Shown piece by piece: positions 8,489-17,577 of a stretch of DNA of 64,000 bases. This DNA comes from an uncultured Parabacteroides sp. (GTDB taxonomy: Bacteria > Bacteroidota > Bacteroidia > Bacteroidales > Tannerellaceae). The stretch is taken from contig CASEMX010000001.1 in the NCBI GenBank assembly GCA_949289155.1, forward strand, positions 62,001 to 126,000, given 5' to 3'. Every line of letters begins with the position of its first letter. Positions within the stretch are counted from its first letter, which is position 1. The position numbers were made by a program, and so were the translations under genes. Under the pieces are notes generated by a model, which saw only the letters and a program-made list of their open reading frames with translations, had not been told where the DNA came from and ran no database searches.

Positions 8489-9498
8489 AGGGCAGAATGA
8501 TTTTCCTCCAAGATAAATTCCACTTTGCCGGGGTTGATATTGTAATTCTTTACCCACTCCGGTTTCCGGGTCAGGTCAATGTCGAACGAGCCGGTGACGT
8601 TCTCTTCCAATTTGTGGAACGGCACTTCAATGGAAAGGTTTTCCTCCTTCAAATCTTCGAATTTGGAGATAGGGATATTACAGAACACCTCCACCGTCTG
8701 TGGGAATGTCCTGATTTTATACTTCTTCGGGACATTTACAATCTGTACGGGGACGGTCAAGGTCTTTTCTGTATATTCTTCGATGGGGATAGTGACCGAT
8801 ACGCGCTCTGTACCTAAATTCGCACCGTCTATGTTTTCCAATGCCGTGTTTTTGGTCAATGTCTTTTTCCCCTCTTTTACTTCAACGAATACGGTTTTGA
8901 CCTCCTGTATCGAGTCGAGGATATTTTCGCTGGCATAAACAGTAACATGGGAGGGAGAGATGATGATATCTCCCGCTACTAAAAAGCCATTTTGCGTTTG
9001 AATCGAGCCATTGAAACGGACAGGGACCTCTTTGCTCTTCCTTAGTCCGTAATTCAGTACGATACGTTGAGGCTCGAAATTGTAGGCTGTCGTTGTCGCA
9101 AGGATTTGCTTCTGGATATCCTCCTCCAATTGGTTTCGGCTGATGACGTAGCGATTCGTATCAATCGGGAGTTTTTCCAGATTGACAGTAATCGAGCGGA
9201 ACTTTTGTCCGAGCGTATAGTTCAGCAATGCGCTTCCCTTGTCCCGGACATGCACTTTCAGATTATCCGGAAGCTTGGAATCGAATATGATATTTGCCGG
9301 GACATTGGTATATCTGAGCGGTATAGACAAATCTGTTTCATATTCCTGTTGCAGACTTTGTAGCAACCAGAAGCCGAAGGCAAGAAGTACGAAACAGAAA
9401 AAAATTAAAGCTTCTTTCCATCGTTGGCGATGCAAAAAAGCTTTAATGTCTGTTGCCGCCGACTTGAATGTCCGAATCAGTCCATCAAGCCTAACCAT
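8485..9498 (-). CDS. YbbR-domain membrane-anchored protein
   Basis: A 337-residue protein with one N-terminal membrane helix (about 29-47) and an extracytoplasmic part made of YbbR-like beta domains. In Firmicutes, YbbR (CdaR) regulates a diadenylate cyclase; here no cyclase gene is adjacent, so that role is not supported. Two or three repeats with the pattern 'Leu-x-Val-Pro-Val' are visible (for example KTLTVPVQIVNVP near 235). Its stop overlaps the coaE start, and it follows yajC by 9 bp, so the three are one transcript. Confidence 0.82.
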   Translation of the reverse strand: MVRLDGLIRTFKSAATDIKAFLHRQRWKEALIFFCFVLLAFGFWLLQSLQQEYETDLSIPLRYTNVPANIIFDSKLPDNLKVHVRDKGSALLNYTLGQKFRSITVNLEKLPIDTNRYVISRNQLEEDIQKQILATTTAYNFEPQRIVLNYGLRKSKEVPVRFNGSIQTQNGFLVAGDIIISPSHVTVYASENILDSIQEVKTVFVEVKEGKKTLTKNTALENIDGANLGTERVSVTIPIEEYTEKTLTVPVQIVNVPKKYKIRTFPQTVEVFCNIPISKFEDLKEENLSIEVPFHKLEENVTGSFDIDLTRKPEWVKNYNINPGKVEFILEENHSAL

Positions 9499-9507
9499 AG
9501 CAATTCT

Positions 9508-9816
9508 TTACTTTTGTTTTGCATCTTCCATTGAAGCGAAAACAGATGCTTTGTCGATTTGGATATTTACGCCGTTGGCGATTTCGATTACCATATAGAT
9601 ATCACCGATTTCTTTGATTCGGCCGTAAATGCCTCCTGCGGTAATGACTTTGTCACCTACTTTCAGCGCTTCGCGTGCTTTTTGGATTTCTTTTTGCCGC
9701 TTTTGCTGCGGGCGAATCATAAAGAAATAGAAGATGGCAATGATGACAACCATCATAATGATGCCTGACCATTGTGATTGTCCTGCTGCTGCTTGAAGTA
9801 AAATACTTAAATTCAT
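9508..9816 (-). CDS. yajC: Preprotein translocase accessory subunit YajC
   Basis: A 102-residue single-span inner-membrane protein that associates with SecDF. The helix at about 16-37 is followed directly by the family signature FMIRPQQKRQKE. The C-terminal cytoplasmic domain carries the usual VGDKVITAGGIYGRI block near 52-66. It is the first gene of yajC-ybbR-coaE and has its own promoter inside the end of nusB. Confidence 0.94.
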   Translation of the reverse strand: MNLSILLQAAAGQSQWSGIIMMVVIIAIFYFFMIRPQQKRQKEIQKAREALKVGDKVITAGGIYGRIKEIGDIYMVIEIANGVNIQIDKASVFASMEDAKQK

Positions 9817-9866
9817 GTTTTATTATAATTGGGGTTACACGTCTTTCATCGGTTAATCCGACGGGG

Positions 9867-9901
9867 CAAATGTAACAATAAATATTAATTTTTCAGCAAA
9901 A
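9867..9901 (-). promoter_or_regulatory. Promoter of yajC-ybbR-coaE, partly inside nusB
   Basis: TACATTTG -7 box (9867-9874, minus strand) with TTTTG at 9897-9901 as -33, a spacer of 22 bp. The -33 element falls inside the last codons of nusB. Confidence 0.6.
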
Positions 9902-10811
9902 GCTGTTCCTTTTTTAATTCGTTGACAATTGAATCCAAGATTCCGTTAATAAATGTTCCGCTTTTCGGCGTACTGTAGTACTTTGCCATGTCGATATATT
10001 CGTTGAGCGTCACGCTGGTCGGGATGGTCGGGAACGACATAATCTCTGCCAATGCGATTTGCATGATGAACAGGTCAATATTGGCGATTCGGTCGGTCTC
10101 CCAGTTCTTCATGTGCTTCTCGATACGCGCACGGTAATCTTGTCCTTTCAGCAGCGTTTGATGCAGCAGTTTGGTCGCGAAGAGTTTGTCGTCCGTCTCT
10201 TTGAACATCGGCAGCAGTTCCTGTTTGCTTCCGGCTGACTCATCAAACCGCTTGATGGTCTTCAGCGTGAAGGTCTCAATGATGGAAATGTCGTCGTTCC
10301 AGTAGATGCTCTTGTCCTCCAAGTATTGTTCTACCTCTTCGCTCTGGCAGATTAACCGCTTGAAGATAACGCGCCAGAATTCGCGGTCGATTTCATAGTT
10401 ATCCTCCGGATTTTCCAAATATTCCGAGTAGATTTCCGATGTCAGGATGCTGTCCAGTACATCTTTTACGAAATCCTCATCGTTTGCCCACGAGATGCCC
10501 TGCTCGGAAATATGCTGCTGCAGTGCTTCATTCTCTGCCAATTGAGCTGCAAACCGGTTGTCGATGAAGCGTGTGTTCGGATACAGGTCATCTTCCGTCG
10601 GCATAAACTTATGCTTGCGGGCATCGAGGATACGTTTGTACAAATTCGTGACTTCTACGATAAGGAGAAGGAAATAGTAATATAGGTCATACGATTTCTG
10701 CAGGCTGAACATCAATTCTTTTTCTGCCATTTTCAAATCGCCGCTTCCGTTTTGATAGTACGAGTAAACTATCTGCAATACTTTAATACGGATTAAAATT
10801 CTGTTGATCAT
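9885..10811 (-). CDS. nusB: Transcription antitermination factor NusB, long Bacteroidota form
   Basis: Part of the NusB-NusE antitermination complex used in rRNA transcription. At 308 residues it is about twice the length of E. coli NusB. The classical all-helical NusB domain is the C-terminal third, with LLHQTLLKGQDYRARIEKHMKNWETDRIANIDLFIMQIALAE split over about 215-258 and the ending TFINGILDSI near 288. The N-terminal about 190 residues are the extension seen in this phylum, rich in Tyr, Asp and Glu. The start (MINRILIRIKVLQIVYSYYQ) is typical for the group. It lies upstream of yajC and has its own -7 box. Confidence 0.93.
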   Translation of the reverse strand: MINRILIRIKVLQIVYSYYQNGSGDLKMAEKELMFSLQKSYDLYYYFLLLIVEVTNLYKRILDARKHKFMPTEDDLYPNTRFIDNRFAAQLAENEALQQHISEQGISWANDEDFVKDVLDSILTSEIYSEYLENPEDNYEIDREFWRVIFKRLICQSEEVEQYLEDKSIYWNDDISIIETFTLKTIKRFDESAGSKQELLPMFKETDDKLFATKLLHQTLLKGQDYRARIEKHMKNWETDRIANIDLFIMQIALAEIMSFPTIPTSVTLNEYIDMAKYYSTPKSGTFINGILDSIVNELKKEQLLLKN

Positions 10812-10845
10812 CGTTAGAAAGAACTTATTATTTTATTTCAGGGCG

Positions 10846-10853
10846 CAAAGGTA
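10846..10853 (-). promoter_or_regulatory. Promoter -7 box for nusB
   Basis: TACCTTTG on the minus strand, 34 bp upstream of the nusB ATG. Confidence 0.55.
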
Positions 10854-10988
10854 ACGAATCTTTTTGATTTTACCGGTATTTCGATAGGGGAAATCTCGAT
10901 AAAGATATTCTCTTCCGCATTTGGCCTTTCGTATCTCCCAGCCTCCTTTTTCCGACCTCCAAAAGTTTGGGGTGGGCTCTCAGCCTCT

Positions 10989-11242
10989 TTCAGCCGCCCT
11001 TCAGAAATTTTGAGCGACCTCCCGGACCCCTTCGGCTGCTCTTCAGAAATTTTGGACGTGCTCCCGAATGCCTTCGGGACATCTTTCAGGAGTTTTGAAA
11101 GAGCTCCCGAACCCCTTCGGCAGGTCATCCGGAATTTTTGGAGAACGGAATAACCCCTTCGGCACGTCTGCAAAAATTTCTGCGGAGCAAAATAACCCCT
11201 TCGGGACATCTCCCAACATTTTTGGAGAACAGAATAACCCCC
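10989..11242. repeat. Degenerate tandem array, 42-bp period
   Basis: About six spacer-less units in the 520-bp gap between nusB and susD. The anchor TTCGG recurs at 11031, 11073, 11116, 11158 and 11200 (steps of 42, 43, 42, 42), and CTTCAGAAATTTT recurs at 10999 and 11041. Copies share an A/T-rich centre and a CCCTTCGG edge but differ at many positions. Both strands are open over most of the array because 42 is a multiple of three; I do not think they are genes. Confidence 0.9.
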
Positions 11243-11265
11243 CTATGCAATCGTTTGTCCGGGTT

Positions 11266-11300
11266 GTAAAAACGAGAGGGCAGCCCCGTAGGACTGCCCC
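11266..11300 (-). terminator. Terminator of the susCD operon
   Basis: Stem GGGCAG (11278-11283) with CTGCCC (11294-11299), extendable by a pair on each side, then a run of five T on the minus strand. It lies 33 bp after the susD stop. Confidence 0.75.
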
Positions 11301-11332
11301 CTGCAACGCAAAACAATATGACATACTATCCA

Positions 11333-13021
11333 TTAAGGATTCTGAGTTAATGTGCCCGGATACGCATTGATTTCGGATTGCGGAATATACTGGATAGCCA
11401 ACGGGCTGTCGGCAGGATATTCGATGGTTCCATCATGGAATCCCGGGTAACGGCGTACCATCGTTTCGCCTACGCGGAACACGTCGAAGCCACGGTCTGC
11501 TTCATAGCACAATTCCAGCTGGCGTTCCTTCATGATGCGTTCGTGCGCATTCGTAGCATCCAGCGATTCGTACCCTTCGCCCGGAAGCGAACGTTCGCGG
11601 ATGACATTCAAATCCTCCAAGGCATCCGCATAGCGGCCTAACTTCGCCTCTGCCTCTGCACGAATCAGGTACATTTCACCCAAGCGGGAAACCAACGGAG
11701 AGTAGAGGTGAGGATAACCTTCCTGCATAGAGCATTTGTAGCTGAAGAACTTCGGATGGCCTTGGCTTTCCTGCATCTGGTAATCATAATCGCCTTCGTA
11801 GGTCTTGCCGTCGATAGTGATAGAATACCGTTTGTTTTCTACATCGACCGGAGTAAGCGTATAGGTTTGGCCATCCAACGTACACGTCAGATTTCCATCC
11901 GTTCCTGAAGTCAGCGCCTGTTTATAGACATAGGTCAGTTTGCCAGCCGTCATATCCTCATATACGAAACGGAAGCAAGGAATCTGGTTGCCATTCTCAT
12001 CGGTCGTATATTGCGGATGGATGAAGTTCTCACGCGCATCTTTGCCTTTGCCTGTTTCATGGAACAGGTCCATCAATTTCGCGCTGGCATAAACTTCGCC
12101 CCAGCCTTGGCCTTGAATCTCGGCATACATACTTCCTAACGGAGAACCCCAGTCGCTTACATCCGAAGCCACGGTCTTCACCGCGAAGATAGTCTCGGTC
12201 TGCGATGGGTCATCCGGAGCAAATTCATTATAGCGCATGAAATTGTCGCGGCTTAACAGCGTAAACTGGCCGCTCTCAATAACCGCATTGGCATAATCAT
12301 ACGATTGCTGCGCATATTCGGTGTTCGGATTTTCGAACGTACCGCTCATGTACATGTAAATCTTTGCCAACATAGCCTGAGCTGCATATTTCGATGCATA
12401 AGCAGCCGAGGTATATTCCGTCATCAGGCTTTCGGCTTTCTTCAAATCGCTGATGGCCTGTTCGTAAGTCTCTTTTACTGTCGCGCGGTCCGGCAAATTC
12501 AGGTTCTCGATATCATCCGGCATTCCATTAACGATAGGCACACCTAAGTTGGTCTCCGGACTTTGGTAATAGGGACGACCGAATACGCGGCACAAGTTGA
12601 AATACATCAATCCGCGCATATAATAAGCTTCACCCAACTTCTGGTCCAGTTCTACCGATTCGCCTTCTTGAATCATTTCCATCAAGTTGCTGGACTGGGA
12701 AATGATGTTATAGAAGCTATTCCACAATGAGGTCAAGCCAGAGTTGTCCGCCATGTGGTCATACGTGAAGTAGGTTCCGAAGGGATTGGTGGTCGGTTTG
12801 TCTTTGCAAACGTTATCACTCGGAAATTCTCCGCAATAATGGAAATGCTCGTAGCTGGTGCGCAATTTGCCATAACAGCCGTTCAGCAGGATATCGACAC
12901 CCTGCTCTTTGTCTTCCATTACTTTTTCTTCTGTATAGTAGCCGTAAGGCAGACGCTCTACATCACAACTGGTCATCAATGCGGCAGCTGCCAAACATAC
13001 ATATAAACTCGTTTTTTTCAT
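11333..13021 (-). CDS. susD: RagB/SusD family surface glycan- or nutrient-binding lipoprotein
   Basis: Surface lipoprotein that lids the SusC transporter and binds the ligand. A signal peptide ends in the lipobox ALMTSC, with the lipidated Cys at about 19. The 562-residue protein shows the SusD N-terminal helical segment (LNGCYGKLRTSYEHFHY and the YFNLCRVFGRPYY stretch near 137-149), TPR-like helices, and the C-terminal SusD pattern YLIRAEAEAKLGRYADALEDLNVIRER (about 455-480). It follows susC by 19 bp and ends at a terminator. No hydrolase, sensor or extra binding protein is linked, so the substrate cannot be inferred. Confidence 0.94.
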   Translation of the reverse strand: MKKTSLYVCLAAAALMTSCDVERLPYGYYTEEKVMEDKEQGVDILLNGCYGKLRTSYEHFHYCGEFPSDNVCKDKPTTNPFGTYFTYDHMADNSGLTSLWNSFYNIISQSSNLMEMIQEGESVELDQKLGEAYYMRGLMYFNLCRVFGRPYYQSPETNLGVPIVNGMPDDIENLNLPDRATVKETYEQAISDLKKAESLMTEYTSAAYASKYAAQAMLAKIYMYMSGTFENPNTEYAQQSYDYANAVIESGQFTLLSRDNFMRYNEFAPDDPSQTETIFAVKTVASDVSDWGSPLGSMYAEIQGQGWGEVYASAKLMDLFHETGKGKDARENFIHPQYTTDENGNQIPCFRFVYEDMTAGKLTYVYKQALTSGTDGNLTCTLDGQTYTLTPVDVENKRYSITIDGKTYEGDYDYQMQESQGHPKFFSYKCSMQEGYPHLYSPLVSRLGEMYLIRAEAEAKLGRYADALEDLNVIRERSLPGEGYESLDATNAHERIMKERQLELCYEADRGFDVFRVGETMVRRYPGFHDGTIEYPADSPLAIQYIPQSEINAYPGTLTQNP

Positions 13022-13040
13022 GATTTCGTTCTTCTTTCAA

Positions 13041-16000
13041 TTAAAATGTAACATTCAGACCAAACATAAACTTACGTGTCTGTGGATAAGGAGCTATAGA
13101 AACACCTACCGAACCGGCTTTGTAATCGCTTCCTACTTCAGCCGGAAGTTCCGGGTCGATTCCTGAGAAACCGGACAATACGAACAGGTTCTCACCCGAG
13201 AAGAATACGTTTACACGCTGTACCTCCGGAATCTTGAACGGCAAGGTATAGCCCAAGGTCAAGTTACGCATACGCAGATAGCTGGCATCTTCCAAGTAAC
13301 GCGAAGAACCACGGCTGGAGTTGGTGTTATTGCCATAGAATGCCTTCGGGTGCGTAGCGATATCGCCCGGTTTTTCCCAACGGCTCCAATCGTCCTTCAG
13401 GTTCATCTGGTTATAGTTCACGTAAGCTCCGTCGCTATCGAACATCGTACGGTCGTAGTTGAAAATCTTACCGCCTACCGAATAGCCGAATACGGCTGAC
13501 AATTCGATATTCTTCCAAGAAAGCGAGGTAGAGAAACCTCCGTAGAAGTCCGGACTCATCTTTCCTAAGATAGCTTTATGGTTGGAAGCGTCGCTGTAAT
13601 CAGTCGTTGTAACACGCTCTCCCTGTTCGTTGGTCGTGTACCACATCGGCGAACCGGTTTCCGGGTCAACGCCTGCCCATTCCGCGCCGTACCATGTATC
13701 CACATCCTGCCCTACGGTAAGGATTTTATCCATATAAATCAGATAACTTGTTCCGGCATTTTGCGTAATGATTTCGCTCTTGTCGCCATACAGCTCAGTG
13801 ATTTTATTCCGGTTCAGACCTAAGTTGGCTGATACGTTCCAATACCAGTCGCCGCCCTTCAAGATATCCAAAGAAAGCGAAACTTCGAAACCGTTGTTCT
13901 TTACGGAACCTACGTTTCTGTAAATACCTGCGACGCCTGTTACGCCCGGAAGCGGCACGTTATACAGCAAGTCGGTTGTCTTCTTGTTGTAGTAATCCAT
14001 GTTCACGGTCAAGCGGTCGAACAGGATAGCGTCGATACCGACACCTGCCGTATAGGTCTTTTCCCATGTCAAATCCGGATTACCGATTTGGGATAGATAA
14101 GCACCTGCTGCGCCATTGTAACCGGCATTCGACAATTGGTATAAAGTATAATGTGCATACAACTGGGTCGGGCGGTTACCTACCGAACCGTAGCTGGCAC
14201 GGAGTTTCAACTGCTGCACCCAGTCTTTTGCGGTGAAGAACTCTTCCTGATGGATATTCCAACCGCCACTTACGGAGAAGAAGTTACCGTATTGTGCATT
14301 CTGTCCGAAGTTAGACGCACCATCGCGACGGAACGATACCGAAGCCAAATAACGGTTGTCGTATGCATAGTTGGCATTGAACAGGTAAGACTGCACTGCC
14401 CATTCGTTGATGGAACCCTCTACGGCTTTCGGCGTAACGGCTACGTCGGCAACTTCGAATCCCGGAGCGAAGCTGGCTGCCGTTTGCGTCAGGACATCCT
14501 GCTGGTAGGTATTCCATTCGTAACCTAAGATGGCATTCAACGAATGTTTGTCCCAAACCTTATTGAAGCGTAATACTTGGTTCGTATAGAGGCGGGTCGT
14601 CGTAACGGTCCGGTCTTCCAGCAAACCATTGTCTGCCATACCTGCCTGCGAACGCGGGTCGCTGTATGACTTCCGTTTGTTGCTGTTATATTTGTAGCTG
14701 TTCACCGAAGCGAAGGTCAACCAGTCGGTAAACTTGATGTCGAAGTCGAAGTTACCCATGAACTCATAGCGGGTGTGCTTCGTGAAGTTCCACTGCAGGT
14801 CGTACAGGTAGTTCGTGGCGTCGCTGTTAATCCAGTTGTCCGGTTTGTAATCCTGAATCAGGTCGCCATTTTCATCATACGGAGAGTCCCACGGGAAGCA
14901 TACATACATAATCGAGCTCAAATCCTGCTGCTGGTCCATGATGTCGGTCTTCGTAGCCCATACCTTCGGTTTGATGGTCAACCAGTTCGTAGCTTGGTAG
15001 TCCACATTGAAGCGCAGGTTGTAGCGCGTATAGTCATATCCTTTTACTGCACCGTTTTCATCGTACACGCCGACAGAAGTGTAAGTCTTAATCTTTTCGC
15101 TACCGCCGGAGATGGAGAGGTTATAATCTTGCGCAAATCCTAACTGCGTTCCTTCATCCCACCAATCGAAGTTGCGGTTGCGCAGACTTTCGTCATCCAT
15201 ATAGCTCGGAACAGCGTCCCACTGACGGAATGAATTGTAGTAGTCATACAATTCCGCGCCATCCATCATATCCAGATTACCTCTGTGCAATTGGTTCACA
15301 CCCAGCTTCACCGACGCATTGATTTGCGCTTTTCCGGTCTTACCGCGTTTCGTCGTTACGACGATGACACCGTTCGCTCCCTGCGAACCGTAGATGGCCG
15401 TCGAAGCGGCATCCTTCAAGATAGACATCGATTCGATATCGGCAGGATTCAACGTACCTGCGTCGCTACCTACGATTACACCGTCCACAATCCACAGCGG
15501 GTCCGTGCTGCCGTTGACGGTCGATTTACCACGGATAACAACCTTACCCTGCTGGCCCGGCTGTCCACCACCTGAAGTGACCTGCACGCCCGGAACTTTA
15601 CCCGAAAGCAAGTTCTCAACGGTCGGCGATGTCGCATCCAACAATTTCTCGCTCGAAACCACCTGCATTGCACCGGTCAAGCTCTCTTTCTTCTGTACGC
15701 CGTAACCTACGACTACCAGTTCGTCCAAGTTCTGCGAGTCGGCTCTCAGGTTGACCTGTAAAGAAGAGCTGCCGTTCCATTTGATTTCTTGCGTTACATA
15801 TCCTACATAAGAGATTTGAATGATATCTCCCTGCTTTGCGCCGGGAATAGAGAATTTACCGTCGAAGTCGGTCACGGTTCCATTCGTCGTGCCTTTAATC
15901 ACTACCGAGGCGCCGATTACCGGTCCCTGTTCGTCGGTTACCACACCACTTACCGTCCCTTCGTCCTGTTGTACGGCAAGTCCTATCGTTTCCATTTCGG

Positions 16001-16100
16001 TATTATCCGCAGGAGATGCGGCAAAGGCTCCTCCCACAGTCCCCGCCAAAAGCAAAGAAAGGACTACTTTCGGCGTCAAAAGCATTTTCGTGCTATCCAT
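13041..16100 (-). CDS. susC: SusC/RagA family TonB-dependent outer-membrane transporter
   Basis: Outer-membrane barrel that imports ligand with its SusD partner, powered by TonB-ExbBD. The 1019-residue protein has a signal peptide (about 1-28), a carboxypeptidase-regulatory-like domain (about 48-122, GTVSGVVTDEQGPVIGASV), the SusC linker ELVVVGYGVQKKESLTGA, a plug domain (about 150-250, with WIVDGVIVG and SMSILKDAASTAIYGSQGANGV) and a beta-barrel ending in Phe (FMFGLNVTF). There is no STN domain, so signalling to an anti-sigma factor is not expected. A strong promoter lies 98 bp upstream. Residue 6 is also a Met (16085) and could be the true start. Confidence 0.95.
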   Translation of the reverse strand: MDSTKMLLTPKVVLSLLLAGTVGGAFAASPADNTEMETIGLAVQQDEGTVSGVVTDEQGPVIGASVVIKGTTNGTVTDFDGKFSIPGAKQGDIIQISYVGYVTQEIKWNGSSSLQVNLRADSQNLDELVVVGYGVQKKESLTGAMQVVSSEKLLDATSPTVENLLSGKVPGVQVTSGGGQPGQQGKVVIRGKSTVNGSTDPLWIVDGVIVGSDAGTLNPADIESMSILKDAASTAIYGSQGANGVIVVTTKRGKTGKAQINASVKLGVNQLHRGNLDMMDGAELYDYYNSFRQWDAVPSYMDDESLRNRNFDWWDEGTQLGFAQDYNLSISGGSEKIKTYTSVGVYDENGAVKGYDYTRYNLRFNVDYQATNWLTIKPKVWATKTDIMDQQQDLSSIMYVCFPWDSPYDENGDLIQDYKPDNWINSDATNYLYDLQWNFTKHTRYEFMGNFDFDIKFTDWLTFASVNSYKYNSNKRKSYSDPRSQAGMADNGLLEDRTVTTTRLYTNQVLRFNKVWDKHSLNAILGYEWNTYQQDVLTQTAASFAPGFEVADVAVTPKAVEGSINEWAVQSYLFNANYAYDNRYLASVSFRRDGASNFGQNAQYGNFFSVSGGWNIHQEEFFTAKDWVQQLKLRASYGSVGNRPTQLYAHYTLYQLSNAGYNGAAGAYLSQIGNPDLTWEKTYTAGVGIDAILFDRLTVNMDYYNKKTTDLLYNVPLPGVTGVAGIYRNVGSVKNNGFEVSLSLDILKGGDWYWNVSANLGLNRNKITELYGDKSEIITQNAGTSYLIYMDKILTVGQDVDTWYGAEWAGVDPETGSPMWYTTNEQGERVTTTDYSDASNHKAILGKMSPDFYGGFSTSLSWKNIELSAVFGYSVGGKIFNYDRTMFDSDGAYVNYNQMNLKDDWSRWEKPGDIATHPKAFYGNNTNSSRGSSRYLEDASYLRMRNLTLGYTLPFKIPEVQRVNVFFSGENLFVLSGFSGIDPELPAEVGSDYKAGSVGVSIAPYPQTRKFMFGLNVTF

Positions 16101-16197
16101 TTACGATAATTAGCTTTAAATTTAACTTATGATATTTTGATTGTCTGCTTCCAAAGGGTTTGTGTATGTTTTCATTCCACTTTCAGCAAAACCGCGC

Positions 16198-16227
16198 CAA
16201 AATTAGACTTTTTTTATCATTGGCAAA
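16198..16227 (-). promoter_or_regulatory. Promoter of susCD
   Basis: Minus-strand TAATTTTG (16198-16205) with TTTG at 16224-16227 as -33, an 18-bp spacer. This is close to the Bacteroidota consensus and predicts a leader of roughly 90 nt. Confidence 0.7.
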
Positions 16228-16289
16228 AAGTTTTTTACGAAAATATTTCGATTTTGTTTCAAAAGCATTAAAAAAATAAAGGAATTATG

Positions 16290-16600
16290 GGGGAGGAGAG
16301 TAGCGTAGCCCTGCGCCGAACCGCTGCCGCCGGGAGGGAGTTGTTGTTGCCTGATTCCGATTCGCTGCCGTCGGGAGGAGGATTTCGCAGGGCTTCAAAA
16401 AGCCGCTGCCGTTGGGAGGAGGATTTCGCAGGGCTTCAAAAGGCCGCTGCCGTCGGGAGGAAGTGTTTGTCGCCTGATTCTGAATTGCTGCCATCGGCAG
16501 GAGCTTGTCGTAGGCTCTTTCCGATTCGCTGCCGTTGGGAGGAGGATTTCGCAGGGCTTCAAAAAGCCACTGCCGCCGTCGGGAGCCTTTCGTAGCTTCC
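16290..16600. repeat. Tandem array with an exact 41-bp period
   Basis: Seven to eight spacer-less units in the 520-bp gap between susC and the purine nucleoside phosphorylase gene. The anchor GCTGCCG (or a one-base variant) recurs at 16323, 16364, 16405, 16446, 16487, 16528 and 16569, every step 41 bp. Units carry GGGAGGAGGATTTCGCAGGG followed by CTTCAAAAAGCC, with two variant units inside the array. The sequence is unrelated to the other arrays of the window. Confidence 0.93.
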
Positions 16601-16622
16601 CGACAGTCCGGAGCGGGAGGGG

Positions 16623-17441
16623 TCAGAGGGTGGCGATGAGCGACGCAAAGAGCACCGACATCTTTTCGGCAGCACGGTCGGCTGCTTCGATGACATCGTT
16701 GGCATCGTTCACGAAATCATCGGCAAAGTGGTAGCCCTCGTTGGTGATGACCGACATGCCGAACACGCGGATACCGCAGTGGCGCGCCACGATGACTTCG
16801 GGCACGGTGCTCATGCCGATGGCGTCGCCGCCCACTTTCCCATAGAACGCATATTCCGCCGGTGTTTCGTACGAGGGACCGGTCAGTCCGACATACACGC
16901 CCTTCTTCACCGGGATTTGCTTCTCAGCGGCAATGGCCTCCATCGTCCGGATAAGTTCGCGGTCATAAGCGCGGGTCATGTCCGGGAAGCGCGTGCCGAA
17001 CCGCTCGTTGTTCGGACCAATCAGCGGATTGGGGAGCATGTTGATGTGGTCGCGGATAATCATCAGGTCGCCCACCTTGAAGGAGGTGTTGATACCGCCC
17101 GCCGCGTTCGAGACCAACAGGTTCTTAATGCCTAACAGTTTCATCACGCGGATGGGGAAGGTCACCTGCTCCATCGTATAGCCTTCGTAATAATGGAAGC
17201 GTCCCTGCATGGCAAGAATCGTCTTCCCGCCCAATTTCCCGCAGATAAAGTTCCCTTTGTGCCCCGAAGCGGTAGAGCGAACAAAGTGCGGGATTTCGCG
17301 GTACGGAATCACCGTAGCCTCTTCGATGCGGTTGGCGAGGGCGCCCAGTCCGCTGCCCAAAATGACCGCTGTTTCCGGATTACCTGAAATACAAGCCGAC
17401 AGATAAGCGGCTGTTTCAGCATACAAATCGTTTGTTTCCAT
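16623..17441 (-). CDS. Purine nucleoside phosphorylase (trimeric, PNP-II type)
   Basis: Splits inosine or guanosine with phosphate into the base and ribose-1-phosphate, a cytosolic purine salvage step. The 272-residue length and motifs fit the low-molecular-mass trimeric family: phosphate-binding GSGLG near 29-33 and SGHKGNF, then [10 protein letters not shown], the NAAGGI block near 113-118, GPSYETPAE near 190 and MSTVPE. The base-specifying segment reads TNEGYHFAD, with the family Asn in place for 6-oxopurines. It is last in a minus-strand run, downstream of a deaminase that would produce its inosine-type substrates. Confidence 0.93.
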   Translation of the reverse strand: METNDLYAETAAYLSACISGNPETAVILGSGLGALANRIEEATVIPYREIPHFVRSTASGHKGNFICGKLGGKTILAMQGRFHYYEGYTMEQVTFPIRVMKLLGIKNLLVSNAAGGINTSFKVGDLMIIRDHINMLPNPLIGPNNERFGTRFPDMTRAYDRELIRTMEAIAAEKQIPVKKGVYVGLTGPSYETPAEYAFYGKVGGDAIGMSTVPEVIVARHCGIRVFGMSVITNEGYHFADDFVNDANDVIEAADRAAEKMSVLFASLIATL

Positions 17442-17470
17442 GTTGTGTTTTTTAAAGTTTATTGGTTTGT

Positions 17471-17577
17471 TTGGTAGTTAGTAGTTGGTAGTTAGTTGTT
17501 AGTAGGAAGATGTGTTAAAGTAGAATCAACTACCGGCTACCAACTACCAACTGCTAACTTCTAACTTCTCGCTACCA
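17471..17577. repeat. Imperfect inverted repeat built from TAGTTGGTAG-type words
   Basis: The left arm (17471-17504) consists of repeated TTGGTAGTTAG/TAGTTGGTAG words; the right arm (17531-17577) carries the reverse words CTACCAACTACCAACTGCTAAC. The arms can pair into a long hairpin in the 119-bp gap between the deaminase and phosphorylase genes. The right arm runs into the 3' end of the deaminase gene. Confidence 0.75.

Noticed and set aside
10838-11333. Open frames on the minus strand through the nusB-susD gap, reading as repeated short peptides such as DVPKGLF.
   Set aside because: They are a by-product of a 42-bp array whose length is a multiple of three; several frames are open at once, and no promoter or family match supports a protein.
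4640-13021. A complete starch-utilisation (sus) locus formed by the amylase and susCD.
   Set aside because: They are on opposite strands, 5 kb apart, with housekeeping genes and terminators between, so no single locus is supported.
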